Made by a program: the position numbers and the translations under genes. A stretch of 64,000 bases of DNA from Gammaproteobacteria bacterium (GTDB lineage Bacteria > Pseudomonadota > Gammaproteobacteria > Steroidobacterales > GCA-2729495): assembly GCA_030583605.1 (NCBI GenBank), contig CP129466.1:2673001-2737000 (forward strand), read 5' to 3'. Shown piece after piece: positions 9,529-18,462 of the stretch (positions are counted from its first letter, which is position 1; each line of letters starts with the position of its first letter). The notes under the pieces were generated by a model, which was not told the DNA's origin, did not search any database, and saw only the letters and a program-made list of their open reading frames with translations.

Positions 9529-10569
9529 ATGCAGATCGACCTCATCCTGGAACCCGACCTGAGCCCTGCCCAGGTCGCCGAAATCGCCGTTGCCGCCGAA
9601 AAGCACGGCTTTCGCACACTGTGGCATTCCAACTATCACCAGAACCCGGATGCATTCGTCGCGCTGGTGCCGGCGGCGCTCGCCACCAGCCGCATCCGCC
9701 TCGGCGCTCTCGCGGTCTCCCCCTACGAGACGCATCCGCTGAAAATCGCCAACGCGCTGCTGACCCTGAACGACATCAGCAAGGGGCGGGCCGTGGTGGC
9801 GATCGGCGGTGGCGGCTCCGTCATGGGCGCCACCGGACGGAAGATGGACCCCAAGGCCCAGCGCATGCTGCGCGGCGTGCGCGAGGCGGTCGAGATCATT
9901 CAGGCGGTCGGCTCCGGCAAGGTGGTGATGAAGTACGACGGCGAGCTCTACAAGCTGGCGCGGCCGGTCAAGTCCGCCTGGACCCGCCACCTGCAACCGA
10001 AGGTGTTTACCTGCTCCACGGGCGAGAGGATGCTCGAGCTCGCCGGGCGCATTGCCGATGGCACGCAGATGAGCGACGTGACGCCGGAGAAGATCGGCCA
10101 TCACATGGAGTCGTTGCGCAAGGGCCTCGCCGCGCGCAAGACTGCCGCCGAAGATTTTCGCATCGGTAACTTCTGGGCGTGGCACATCAAGGAGGACCGC
10201 GAAAAGTCCATGTACGAAGCGCGGCGTGAACTCGTGTTCCGCGGCGAGCTGCTGCCGCCGAAGTACGACATGCTGCCGTACGTAAGCCCGGAGGAACGCC
10301 AGCTCGTGATCGACAAGTGGCAGAACTTCGCCAAGGCGTTCTGGACGCGCTCGGGCGTGATCGAGGACGTTCCCGAGTCGATCGTCACGCGCCTGATCGC
10401 TGCCTGTGCCTCGGCCGGGACTCTCGACGACATCGAGGCGCAGATCGAGCGTTTCCGCATCTTCGAGCGGGCCGGCCTGACGGAACTCTCCATCCGGCTG
10501 TTCGACGAGCCGATGGCGGGCCTGGAGATCCTGGCCCGGCACGTGCTGCCGCATTTCGAGCGATACTGA
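9529..10569 (+). CDS. LLM-class (probably F420-dependent) oxidoreductase
   Basis: A 346-aa TIM-barrel protein of the luciferase-like monooxygenase/methylene-H4MPT reductase superfamily. It has the typical N-terminal strand (MQIDLILEPDLSPAQ), SRIRLGALAVSPYETHPLKIA and a glycine-rich loop (VVAIGGGGSVMGATGR). It opens a run of genes for F420 reduction and biosynthesis, so it very likely uses F420 rather than FMN, although the fold accommodates both. It is clearly paralogous to the gene at 17372-18430 (same opening MQIDxIL, similar length and layout). The substrate is unknown. The next gene follows after about 70 bp. Confidence 0.85.
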   Translation: MQIDLILEPDLSPAQVAEIAVAAEKHGFRTLWHSNYHQNPDAFVALVPAALATSRIRLGALAVSPYETHPLKIANALLTLNDISKGRAVVAIGGGGSVMGATGRKMDPKAQRMLRGVREAVEIIQAVGSGKVVMKYDGELYKLARPVKSAWTRHLQPKVFTCSTGERMLELAGRIADGTQMSDVTPEKIGHHMESLRKGLAARKTAAEDFRIGNFWAWHIKEDREKSMYEARRELVFRGELLPPKYDMLPYVSPEERQLVIDKWQNFAKAFWTRSGVIEDVPESIVTRLIAACASAGTLDDIEAQIERFRIFERAGLTELSIRLFDEPMAGLEILARHVLPHFERY

Positions 10570-10639
10570 CCGCCGGGCCGGGTAGCAAGCGGTTTGCGGG
10601 CCGTCGTGGGGTTCGGCCGCTGTCCCCATTTCCTTTAGA

Positions 10640-11332
10640 ATGCCGCGCATGGCATCGAACAGCGCAATTCGCAGCATCGCGGTCATCGGCGGCACCGGCG
10701 CACTCGGCGGCGGTCTCGCCTGGCGCTGGGCTGGCGCCGGATATCGCATCCTCATCGGTTCGCGTGACGGCGGGAAGGCGGTGGCCGCCGCGCAAGAACT
10801 CGCCGCTCGGCTTCCCGGCCGGGAGGTGAGCGGCCACGGCAACCCGCAGGCCGCCGCCGCCGCCGATCTGGTGGTGCTCACGGTTCCGTTCGCGCATCAG
10901 CGTCCGATCCTCGAGGCGATCCACCCCCACCTGCGCGGGAAGATCCTCGTCGACACGACCGTGCCACTGGTGCCGCCGAAGGTGATGCGGGTGCAGTTGC
11001 CGCAGGAAGGCTCGGCCGCAGTCATCGCGCAGCAGATCGTCGGGCCGGATACCACGGTGGTATCGGCGTTCCAGAATGTCGCCGCCGACCTGCTCGCCTC
11101 GGGCGCGACGCCCGAGTGCGACGTACTGGTCGCCGGCGACAAGGCCGATGCCCGCGAAGTCGTGGTGAGGCTGGCGCGCGAGGCGGGTTTCCGCGCCTGG
11201 CATGCCGGTCCGCTGGCGAACTCCGCGGCGATGGAGGCGCTGACCTCGGTGCTGATCTTCATGAACCGGCACTACCGGGGCGATCACGCCGGCATCCGGC
11301 TGACCGGCATCCAGCAGGAACCCGCCGCCTGA
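10640..11332 (+). CDS. npdG: NADPH:coenzyme F420 oxidoreductase
   Basis: A 230-aa Rossmann protein that transfers hydride between NADPH and F420. It shows the NADP-binding loop IAVIGGTGALGGGLAWRWA near the N-terminus, IGSRD as the end of strand 2 (basic residue favouring NADP), and VVLTVPFAHQ, VDTTVPL and FQNVAADLL, as in the NpdG/Fno family. It sits directly before the F420 biosynthesis genes, so it supplies or drains reduced F420 for the LLM enzymes. An internal ATG at 10649 is an alternative start. Confidence in the family is high because of both motifs and context. Confidence 0.9.
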   Translation: MPRMASNSAIRSIAVIGGTGALGGGLAWRWAGAGYRILIGSRDGGKAVAAAQELAARLPGREVSGHGNPQAAAAADLVVLTVPFAHQRPILEAIHPHLRGKILVDTTVPLVPPKVMRVQLPQEGSAAVIAQQIVGPDTTVVSAFQNVAADLLASGATPECDVLVAGDKADAREVVVRLAREAGFRAWHAGPLANSAAMEALTSVLIFMNRHYRGDHAGIRLTGIQQEPAA

Positions 11333-11370
11333 GTCCACGGCGACGCCCCGTCGCCCGACCGACCGCCGCC

Positions 11371-12135
11371 ATGACCAGCCCCGCCCTCCTGATCACGCCG
11401 CTCGGCGGCCTGCCCGAGGTGCGTCCCGGCGACGATCTCGGCGAACTGCTGCTTGGCGCGCTGCGCCACGCCAACCTCGCGCCCGCCGCAGGCGACGTGC
11501 TCGCGGTCACGCAGAAGATCGTCTCGAAGGCCGAAGGCCGCGTCCGCAGGCTCGCCGACATCGTACCCTCGGCGCGCGCGCTCGCGCTCGCCACCGAGAC
11601 GCACAAGGACCCGCGCCTGGTGGAACTGATCCTGCAGGAATCGCGCGACATCGTGCGCAGGCGCCGCGACCTGATCATCGCCGAGCATCGCCTCGGCATC
11701 GTGCTCGCCAATGCCGGCATCGACCGCTCCAATCTCGCGGGTAACGACGACACGGTGTTGCTGCTGCCCGCCGACCCCGACGCCTCTGCCGCACGGTTGC
11801 GCGAGCGACTGCAGGCGGCGAGCGGTGAGCGATGCGGCGTGATCATCACCGACAGCGTCGGGCGCGCCTGGCGCAAGGGCACCGTCGGCATTGCCATCGG
11901 GACCGCCGGCGTCGCACCGTTCCTGGACCTGCGCGGCCGCCGTGATCGCCACGGCCGCGCGCTGCAGGTGAGCGAGATTGCGCCGGCCGACAGCCTTGCC
12001 GCCGCCGCGGCCCTGGTCATGGGCGAAGCGGCCGAAGGCATCCCCGCGGTGCTGATCCGCGGCGCCGCGCTTGCGCTCGGCGAAGGGTCGGCAGCGGCGG
12101 TGCTGCGCCCGCGCGCCGAAGACCTGTTCCGCTGA
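11371..12135 (+). CDS. cofE: Coenzyme F420-0:L-glutamate ligase
   Basis: A 254-aa CofE-type gamma-glutamyl ligase that adds glutamates to F420-0 with GTP. Family features seen are the opening PLGGLPEVRPGDDL, DVLAVTQKIVSKAEGR, the glutamate-rich ETHKDPRLVELIL segment, NAGIDRSN and IITDSVGRAWRKG. It ends where archaeal CofE ends. The C-terminal FMN-binding reductase domain of mycobacterial FbiB, which reduces dehydro-F420-0, is absent. The ATG at 11371 is 38 bp after the upstream stop. It forms one block with cofD, cofC and fbiC. Confidence 0.93.
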   Translation: MTSPALLITPLGGLPEVRPGDDLGELLLGALRHANLAPAAGDVLAVTQKIVSKAEGRVRRLADIVPSARALALATETHKDPRLVELILQESRDIVRRRRDLIIAEHRLGIVLANAGIDRSNLAGNDDTVLLLPADPDASAARLRERLQAASGERCGVIITDSVGRAWRKGTVGIAIGTAGVAPFLDLRGRRDRHGRALQVSEIAPADSLAAAAALVMGEAAEGIPAVLIRGAALALGEGSAAAVLRPRAEDLFR

Positions 12136-12145
12136 CCTGCCCGCC

Positions 12146-13105
12146 ATGCAGGCTGCCGACGGAAACTGGGTGCTACTGTCCGGCGGCGTGGGCGGGGCGA
12201 AGCTTGCGCTCGGGCTCGACCGCATTCTGTCGCGGGGTTCGCTCACCATCATCGCCAACACGGGCGACGACTTCCGTCACCTCGGGCTCGCCATTTCGCC
12301 CGATATCGACACGCTGCTCTACACGCTCAGTGAGCGCGTCAATCCCGACACTGGCTGGGGCTGCCGCGAGGAGACCTGGAACTTCATGGCGGAACTCGAA
12401 CGTCTCGGCGGCGAGACCTGGTTCCGCCTCGGCGACCGCGATCTCGCCACCCACGTCGAGCGCACGCGGCGCCTTGCCGCGGGCGAAACGCTCACGGCAA
12501 TCACCGCACACTTCTGCGCGATGTCCGGCCTCGGGAGTCGCATCGTGCCGATGAGCGACCGGCCGGTGGCGACCCGCGTGCACACGAGCGAGGGAGAACT
12601 CGCTTTCCAGGAGTACTTTGTACGCCGCCAGGCGCAGCCGGCGGTATCGGCAATTACCTACGCCGGTGCCGGCGAGGCCACGGCGCCCGCGGCGGCGCGC
12701 GCGGCGTTCGCCGATCCGCAACTGCGCGGCATCCTGATCGCGCCGTCCAACCCCTGGCTCAGCATCGGGCCCATCCTCGCCGTGCCGTTCTACCGCGAGG
12801 CACTCGCCGCCACGCGGGTACCGGTGGTGGCGGTCTCACCGCTGGTCGGCGGCCGGGCGCTGAAGGGACCGACCGACAGGCTCATGGCCGGACTGGGCCT
12901 GCCCGTGAACTCCGCGGGCATCGCGCAGTGCTACCGCGAAGTGCTGGATGCACTCATACTGGATCACGTGGACGCCGGCGACATTGCGGCCGTGGAGTCG
13001 TCCGGCGTGACCGCCGCGGTCACCGCCACCGTCATGCACTCGACGTGCGACCGGGTGGCGCTCGCCCGCTTCGCGACCGGCCTCGCATTGCGTCTCGGTG
13101 GCTGA
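12146..13105 (+). CDS. cofD: LPPG:Fo (2-phospho-L-lactate) transferase
   Basis: A 319-aa CofD/FbiA enzyme that joins the phospho-carboxylate arm, delivered as a GDP derivative, to Fo, giving F420-0 or its dehydro/3-phosphoglycerate form. The N-terminal LLSGGVGGAKLALGLDRIL (phosphate-binding), NTGDDFRHLGLAISPDIDTLLYTL and IAPSNPWLSIGPIL are hallmark segments, and the length is normal for the family. The ATG is 10 bp after cofE. It overlaps or abuts cofC downstream. All parts needed for activity appear intact. Confidence 0.94.
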   Translation: MQAADGNWVLLSGGVGGAKLALGLDRILSRGSLTIIANTGDDFRHLGLAISPDIDTLLYTLSERVNPDTGWGCREETWNFMAELERLGGETWFRLGDRDLATHVERTRRLAAGETLTAITAHFCAMSGLGSRIVPMSDRPVATRVHTSEGELAFQEYFVRRQAQPAVSAITYAGAGEATAPAAARAAFADPQLRGILIAPSNPWLSIGPILAVPFYREALAATRVPVVAVSPLVGGRALKGPTDRLMAGLGLPVNSAGIAQCYREVLDALILDHVDAGDIAAVESSGVTAAVTATVMHSTCDRVALARFATGLALRLGG

Positions 13106-13109
13106 CGGC

Positions 13110-13793
13110 ATGGGTGAGTTCGATCCCGTGTGGGCACTCGTGCCCCTGAAGCCACCGGAAGAGGCCAAGAGCCGCCTTGCGCCGCTGCTCGGCCCTGCCG
13201 AGCGCGCGGACTTCGCCCGCCACATGGCGCGCGACGTGCTCGCGGCACTGCGCAGTGCGCGGGCCATCGCCGGCATCGCCCTGCTGGCAGCCGACGACCG
13301 CGCGGCGGCCGTCGCGGACGGGCTGCCCTGTCGCCTGCTCGTCGATGAGCAACCCGGCGATCTCTGCGCGAGCCTCGTGGCGGCTGCGCGCAGGCTCGGC
13401 GCCGACGGCGCCACCACCGCGCTCATCGTGCCGGCCGACCTGCCGGCGCTCACCGGCGCCGACGTCGATGCGCTGCTTGCGGCACACCGCGGCGGCGTCA
13501 GCGTGGCAGCGGCGGCGCGCGACGGCGGCACCAACGGCCTCGTACTGACTCCGCCCGGCGCGATTCCGTGCCTGTTCGGGCCCGACAGCGCCGCGCGGCA
13601 TCTCGCCGCAGCGCACGAACGGGGTCTCGTGGCCACACGCTGTACGCTACCGGGCTTTGCGCGCGACATCGACACCGTGGATGATGTGCGCTGGCTATGC
13701 GAGCAGACTCCCGGCATATCAGCCCGCGACTACCTCGACCGCAGCGGCATCTGTGGCCGGGCGCTTGCGCGACACGAGGCACACCGCGCTTAG
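13110..13793 (+). CDS. cofC: Phospholactate/PEP/3-PG guanylyltransferase
   Basis: A 227-aa CofC/FbiD nucleotidyltransferase that activates 2-phospholactate, PEP or 3-phosphoglycerate with GTP for F420 side-chain assembly. The opening WALVPLKPPEEAKSRLAPLL carries the GTP-binding Lys and Arg, and LIVPADLPAL gives the metal-binding Asp. DGGTNGLVL also matches the family. A GTG at 13098, overlapping the cofD stop, is an alternative start; ATG 13110 is preferred by alignment. Which three-carbon acid is used cannot be read by eye. It matters because no FbiB-type reductase domain is present. Confidence 0.88.
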   Translation: MGEFDPVWALVPLKPPEEAKSRLAPLLGPAERADFARHMARDVLAALRSARAIAGIALLAADDRAAAVADGLPCRLLVDEQPGDLCASLVAAARRLGADGATTALIVPADLPALTGADVDALLAAHRGGVSVAAAARDGGTNGLVLTPPGAIPCLFGPDSAARHLAAAHERGLVATRCTLPGFARDIDTVDDVRWLCEQTPGISARDYLDRSGICGRALARHEAHRA

Positions 13794-13800
13794 GGCCGCA

Positions 13801-16188
13801 ATGAACGACTGGCAGTCACTGTCCCGCGACGACATCCTCGCCCGCGCCGAGTCACTCGGGTTGCGCGGCTTGCTGCCGCTCGCCGCCGCGTTGCGCGACG
13901 AGGGCCATGGCGCCGTCGTCTCCTACTCGCGCAAGGTGTTCATTCCGCTCACCGAGTTGTGCCGTGACGTCTGCCATTACTGCACCTACGCGAAGACTCC
14001 GCGCCGGCTGCGCCACGCCTACCTCGCGCCGGATGAGGTGCTCGCGATCGCGCGTGCCGGGCAGGCCGCCGGCTGCCGCGAGGCGCTGTTCACGCTCGGC
14101 GACAAGCCGGAGCTGCGCTATCGGGCGGCGCGCGACACACTCGCCGCGCTCGGCTTCTCCTCGACCCTCGCCTACCTGCGCGCAATGGCGGAACTCGTGG
14201 TGCGCGAGACGGGGCTGCTGCCGCACCTGAACCCCGGCGTGCTCGCGCCGGACGACTACCGCAGCCTGCGCGCCGTCGCGCCCTCGATGGGCATCATGCT
14301 GGAGTCCGCCGCGGGACGGCTCGCGGCGCGCGGCGGGCCGCACTTCGGCTCGCCCGACAAGCAGCCGGCGGTGCGCCTGAAGGCCATCGCGGACGCAGGC
14401 GCCGCCGCCGTGCCGCTCACCACGGGGCTGCTTGTCGGCATCGGCGAGACGCGCGCCGAACGCGTCGAGAGCCTGCTCACGCTGCGCGAGATCCACCAGC
14501 GTGACGGCCACATCCAGGAGCTGATCATCCAGAACTTCGTGCCGAAGCCCGGCACGCGCATGGCTGCCGTGCCCGCTCCGCCGTTCGAGGAACTGCTCTG
14601 GACCATCGCCGTCGCGCGCCTGGTGTTCGGGCCGGAGATGAGCCTGCAGGCACCGCCCAATCTCAACGAAGGCCGACTCGGCGAACTGGTCGCAGCCGGC
14701 ATCAACGACTGGGGTGGCGTCTCTCCGGTCACGCCCGACCACGTCAACCCCGAGTCGCCGTGGCCGCACATCGCTGACCTTGCAGCGCAGACTGCCGCCA
14801 CCGGCAAGATCCTCGTCGAGCGGCTCACGGTTTACCCCGGCTACGTGCGCGCGCGCGCGCGCTGGCTCGACCCCGCGATGGTGAAACCCGTGCTCGCAGC
14901 CGCCGACGCCGAGGGCTACGCCCGCGACGACGCCTGGTCGGCGGGTGACGCCGCGGCCCGACCGCCGGCGCCAGGCGCGCGGCCGGCGGCGCCATTCACG
15001 GAGCGCACGCTCGCCGGCCTCGTGGCACGCGCCCGAAGTGGCGAGCGGCTGAACGAAACCGAGGTGACGCGATTGTTTGCCGCGCGCGACGCCGACGTCG
15101 AGCGGCTCTGCACGGCCGCCGACGAGTTGCGCCGTGAGGTCTGTGGCGACACGGTGACCTACGTGGTCAACCGCAACATCAATTACACCAACCTCTGCAG
15201 TTACAAGTGCCAGTTCTGCGCCTTCGCCAAGGGCCGCACCGACGAAGACCTGCGCGGCGCGCCCTACGTGCTCGACCTGACCGAGATCGCGCGGCGCGCC
15301 GAGGAGGCCTGGGCGCGCGGCGCCACCGAAGTGTGCCTGCAGGGCGGCATCCATCCGGCATTCACGGGACAAACCTACCTCGACGTGCTGCGCACGGTGA
15401 AGGCAGCGGTGCCGGCGATGCACGTGCACGCCTTCTCGCCGCTGGAAGTCACGCAGGGTGCACGCACGCTCGGCATCCCGGTCGAAGCCTTCCTGCGCCA
15501 GCTGAAGGAGGCCGGCCTCGGCAGCCTGCCCGGCACCGCCGCGGAGATTCTCGATGACACGGTGCGCCGGCTCATTTGCCCGGACAAGGTGAACACGCTG
15601 CAGTGGCTGAACGTGGTCGCGACCGCCCACCGCATCGGCCTGCCGACCACCGCCACCATCATGTTCGGGCATCTCGAGGAGCCGCGGCACTGGGCGCGGC
15701 ACCTGCTCGCGCTGCGCGACCTGCAGCAGCAGACCGGCGGCCTCACGGAATTCGTGCCCCTGCCCTTCGTGCACATGGAAGCGCCGCTGTACCGGCGCGG
15801 CCGTGCACGGCCGGGGCCGACCTGGCGCGAAGCGCGCCTCATGCACTCCGTCGCGCGCCTGGTGCTGCACCCGCATGTGGTGAATATCCAGGCCTCCTGG
15901 ACCAAGCTCGGCGCGGCCGGCGCCGCAGCCTGCCTCGCTGCCGGCGCCAACGACCTTGGCGGCACGCTGATGAACGAGTCGATCTCGCGCGCCGCCGGCG
16001 CAGCGCACGGCCAGGAGCTGGCGCCGGAAGCGATGGATGCGCTCATCACCGGCCTCGGCCGCAGCGCCCGGCACCGCACGACGCTCTACCGCGACCCGCC
16101 GGACGCGCGCGTGCAGGCTTCCTATGGCGCGGCGGCGCTCGCCACCATGCAGTTCAGACCGGCACGCGATTTCAGGGCAGCCTCATGA
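13801..16188 (+). CDS. fbiC: 7,8-didemethyl-8-hydroxy-5-deazariboflavin (Fo) synthase, CofG-CofH fusion
   Basis: A 795-aa bifunctional radical-SAM enzyme that makes Fo, the F420 chromophore, from a ribityl-aminouracil and tyrosine. The CofG half comes first, with its 4Fe-4S motif CRDVCHYC near residue 55. The CofH half follows with CSYKCQFC near residue 467. Each half also shows the expected Fo-synthase segments ([31 protein letters not shown]). The fusion is the FbiC arrangement of actinobacteria and other bacteria; archaea usually have two proteins. The ATG lies 7 bp after cofC and the stop overlaps the next gene. A longer in-frame extension runs back into cofC and is not used. Confidence 0.96.
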   Translation: MNDWQSLSRDDILARAESLGLRGLLPLAAALRDEGHGAVVSYSRKVFIPLTELCRDVCHYCTYAKTPRRLRHAYLAPDEVLAIARAGQAAGCREALFTLGDKPELRYRAARDTLAALGFSSTLAYLRAMAELVVRETGLLPHLNPGVLAPDDYRSLRAVAPSMGIMLESAAGRLAARGGPHFGSPDKQPAVRLKAIADAGAAAVPLTTGLLVGIGETRAERVESLLTLREIHQRDGHIQELIIQNFVPKPGTRMAAVPAPPFEELLWTIAVARLVFGPEMSLQAPPNLNEGRLGELVAAGINDWGGVSPVTPDHVNPESPWPHIADLAAQTAATGKILVERLTVYPGYVRARARWLDPAMVKPVLAAADAEGYARDDAWSAGDAAARPPAPGARPAAPFTERTLAGLVARARSGERLNETEVTRLFAARDADVERLCTAADELRREVCGDTVTYVVNRNINYTNLCSYKCQFCAFAKGRTDEDLRGAPYVLDLTEIARRAEEAWARGATEVCLQGGIHPAFTGQTYLDVLRTVKAAVPAMHVHAFSPLEVTQGARTLGIPVEAFLRQLKEAGLGSLPGTAAEILDDTVRRLICPDKVNTLQWLNVVATAHRIGLPTTATIMFGHLEEPRHWARHLLALRDLQQQTGGLTEFVPLPFVHMEAPLYRRGRARPGPTWREARLMHSVARLVLHPHVVNIQASWTKLGAAGAAACLAAGANDLGGTLMNESISRAAGAAHGQELAPEAMDALITGLGRSARHRTTLYRDPPDARVQASYGAAALATMQFRPARDFRAAS

Positions 16189-16370
16189 CGCAGAAGCAAC
16201 CACCCGAGAAGCCGCACGTCCATGGCCCGGACTGCGACCACTCCCATGAACATCACCACGAGCCGGCCACGCCGTATCGGCGCGAGGAGCCGAAGCTCGG
16301 GCGCAATGACCCCTGCTTCTGCGGCAGCGGCAAGAAATACAAGAAGTGCCACGGCGCGGCCGCCGGCTGA
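16185..16370 (+). CDS. Small SEC-C motif, His-rich zinc-binding protein
   Basis: A 61-aa protein. The C-terminal half is a SEC-C zinc motif ([20 protein letters not shown]), as at the end of SecA. The N-terminal half is rich in histidines ([16 protein letters not shown]) and may bind another metal ion. The ATG overlaps the fbiC stop by ATGA, so it is translated with the F420 genes, but no role in F420 synthesis is known for such proteins. It lacks any further domain. Confidence 0.8.
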   Translation: MTQKQPPEKPHVHGPDCDHSHEHHHEPATPYRREEPKLGRNDPCFCGSGKKYKKCHGAAAG

Positions 16371-16391
16371 CTCCGGCCCGCCTCCCCTGCC

Positions 16392-16790
16392 GTGCGCATC
16401 CCCGAGCACGAGATTGAACTCATTGCGATCCGCGCCCAGGGCGCCGGCGGACAGAACGTCAACAAGGTCGCGAGCGCCGTACACCTGCGCTTCGACGTGC
16501 CGGCCTCGTCACTTCCGGCGACGCTGAAGGAACGCCTGCTCGCACTCGGGGACCGGCGCATCACGGCCGGCGGCGTCGTCGTCATCAAGGCTCAGCGTCA
16601 TCGCACGCAGGAGCAGAACCGCGACGAAGCGCTGGCGCGTCTCGATGAGCTCGTCCGCAAGGCGCTCGCCACCCGCAAGCCACGCAAGGCCACCCGGCCG
16701 ACGCGGGCATCGCAGGAGCGGCGCATCGACAGCAAGAAAAAAGCCGCGCGCACCAAGGCGCTGCGCGGCAGGATCGGCGCTGATGACTGA
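16392..16790 (+). CDS. arfB: Alternative ribosome-rescue factor ArfB (YaeJ)
   Basis: A 132-aa peptidyl-tRNA hydrolase of the class I release-factor type that frees ribosomes stalled on non-stop mRNA. The catalytic GGQ is in RAQGAGGQNVNKV at about residues 13-25. The C-terminal tail is strongly basic (KPRKATRP, DSKKKAART), as needed to occupy the empty mRNA channel. It starts with GTG at 16392, 21 bp after the SEC-C gene. The codon-recognition domain of true release factors is missing, as expected for ArfB. Confidence 0.92.
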   Translation: MRIPEHEIELIAIRAQGAGGQNVNKVASAVHLRFDVPASSLPATLKERLLALGDRRITAGGVVVIKAQRHRTQEQNRDEALARLDELVRKALATRKPRKATRPTRASQERRIDSKKKAARTKALRGRIGADD

Positions 16791-16814
16791 CCAACCGAAC
16801 GGAGAACCCGGACG

Positions 16815-17312
16815 ATGCAACCACTGATCCAGGCTACCCTGCTTCTGCTCGCAAGCCTGGCGGCTGCGGTCACGCCGGCGCGTGCCGCCGAACCGGCTGC
16901 CGCGCCGCAGTCCCTCGCCCTGTCGCCCGGGACGCTTGCGTTGCTGCGTGCCGAGATGGTCGAGATCGCGGGCGGCGTGCAGGGCATCGCGCTGGCGCTC
17001 GCCAGCGCCGACTGGCACACGATCGCGAAGACGGCTGAACGCATCCGCGCGAGCTACGTCATGGACCAGTCGCTGACCGCCGAGCAGGCCGGCGAACTCG
17101 AACAGAAGCTGCCGGAGCACTTCAAGGAACTCGACGCCGCATTCCACCAACGGGCCGAGAAGCTCGCGATCGCGGCCCGCTCCGGCGATGCCGAGCTCGT
17201 GACCTATCACTACGCGCGCCTGGTGGAAGGCTGCGTCAGCTGCCACGCCGCGTACGCCACCGCGCGATTCCCGGGATTCGCGCCGACCCCGCTGCCGGAA
17301 CACCGGCACTGA
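16815..17312 (+). CDS. Periplasmic c-type haem protein, cytochrome c'-like
   Basis: A 165-aa exported protein. The first 26 residues form a signal peptide (hydrophobic LLLLASLAAAV, cleavage near ARA-AEP). A single haem-binding motif, CVSCH, lies near the C-terminus inside an otherwise helical protein, the arrangement of cytochrome c' and related four-helix cytochromes. The helix bearing KLPEHFKELDAAFHQ fits that fold. It is the last plus-strand gene before two convergent LLM genes. The electron partner is unknown. Confidence 0.75.
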   Translation: MQPLIQATLLLLASLAAAVTPARAAEPAAAPQSLALSPGTLALLRAEMVEIAGGVQGIALALASADWHTIAKTAERIRASYVMDQSLTAEQAGELEQKLPEHFKELDAAFHQRAEKLAIAARSGDAELVTYHYARLVEGCVSCHAAYATARFPGFAPTPLPEHRH

Positions 17313-17371
17313 GCGCAACGCCGGCGCCCGCCCTGACGCACCCGCGCCATTTCCCGACTCGCGGGGAACGC

Positions 17372-18430
17372 TTACTCCAGCGCCCCAACCACGCGCTCGC
17401 CGATGAGGCGGATCGATTCGGCCGGATTGGCGTAGAGGCGCAGCGCCACCGCGCCCAGTCCCGCGTCGCGCAGTGCGCGCAGCTTGGTGACGATCTTGTC
17501 GATGCCGCGCGGCGTAGCACAGAGCGTCACGTTGTCCACCAGGGCATCCAGGATGCGGTCGGGCACACCCTCCACGACGTCGCTCCCGGCCGCGAATGCC
17601 CGCGCAAAGGCCGCGCGGCTCGCCATGACGAGCTGCACATCGGCGGGCTCGAGGAACGCCGCAAGCAGCCACGGCCGGAAGATGCCCCGGAGCAGCAGCC
17701 AGCGCTTCGCCTCACGGCGCGCCTCGGCTTCGTCCGCATAGACGTGCCAGGCGGTGAAGACGCTGGTCCGGAAACTGTCATTCCCCGGGGCTGCGCCAGC
17801 GCCGGGAGCGGCATCGGCGTTGCCCTCACGACTCCTGCCGGCCTGCTCCAGCGCGGCGTCGAGCGTGGCGATGACCTCACGCGCCGGCGCGGGCGGCACA
17901 TCGCTCATCATGATGCCGTCGGCAACCGCGGCCGCCATGCGCAACATCTGGGGCTGTCCCGCACCGACGTAGATCGGCGGCACCGGCGCCTCGATCCAGC
18001 CGAGTCTGCAACCGCGTACCTGGTACAACTCGCCCTCGAAGGTCACCATCTCCCCGCTGCCTGCGCGCCGGACGATGCCGACGCACTCGCGCACCGCGCG
18101 CACGCGCCGCTGCGGCGCCAGGCCGAGCGCGGCAAGCGCTTCCCCGCCGCCACCGATGACGATGCGGGCGCGACCACGCGCGAGTTCGTTCAGCGTAAAA
18201 AACGCAGCTGCGAGCTTGAACGGGTGGGTATCGAAGGGATTGACCGCGATCGGGCCGAGCGTGATCCGCGAAGTCGCTTGCGCCAGCACGGAGAGATTGG
18301 TGAACGGATCGCGCGAATCGTTCAGGCTCGACACCCACACCCCGCCGATGCCGTGCCGCTCGGCGAGTTGCCCGAGCCGGGCAAGATCCTGGGCCTTCGC
18401 ACGCGTGTCGAGGATGACGTCGATCTGCAT
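17372..18430 (-). CDS. LLM-class (probably F420-dependent) oxidoreductase
   Basis: A 352-aa luciferase-like TIM-barrel oxidoreductase. It shares the opening MQIDVILDTRAKAQDLARL, RITLGPIAVNPFDTHPFKLA and the RIVIGGGGEALAALG loop with the gene at 9529-10569, of which it is a paralogue. It lies 32 bp downstream of another LLM gene on the same strand, so both are probably one transcript. Given the F420 genes nearby, F420 is the likely cofactor. The substrate is unknown. An Ala/Gly-rich insert (NADAAPGAGAAPGND) near residue 210 is absent from the paralogue. Confidence 0.83.
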   Translation of the reverse strand: MQIDVILDTRAKAQDLARLGQLAERHGIGGVWVSSLNDSRDPFTNLSVLAQATSRITLGPIAVNPFDTHPFKLAAAFFTLNELARGRARIVIGGGGEALAALGLAPQRRVRAVRECVGIVRRAGSGEMVTFEGELYQVRGCRLGWIEAPVPPIYVGAGQPQMLRMAAAVADGIMMSDVPPAPAREVIATLDAALEQAGRSREGNADAAPGAGAAPGNDSFRTSVFTAWHVYADEAEARREAKRWLLLRGIFRPWLLAAFLEPADVQLVMASRAAFARAFAAGSDVVEGVPDRILDALVDNVTLCATPRGIDKIVTKLRALRDAGLGAVALRLYANPAESIRLIGERVVGALE

Positions 18431-18462
18431 CGTGTGTTCTCAGGCCGAAAGCGCCGGAATCT

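Noticed and set aside
13852..16074. A 740-codon minus-strand open frame.
   Set aside because: It lies antisense within fbiC, which has complete radical-SAM motifs; the antisense product resembles nothing.
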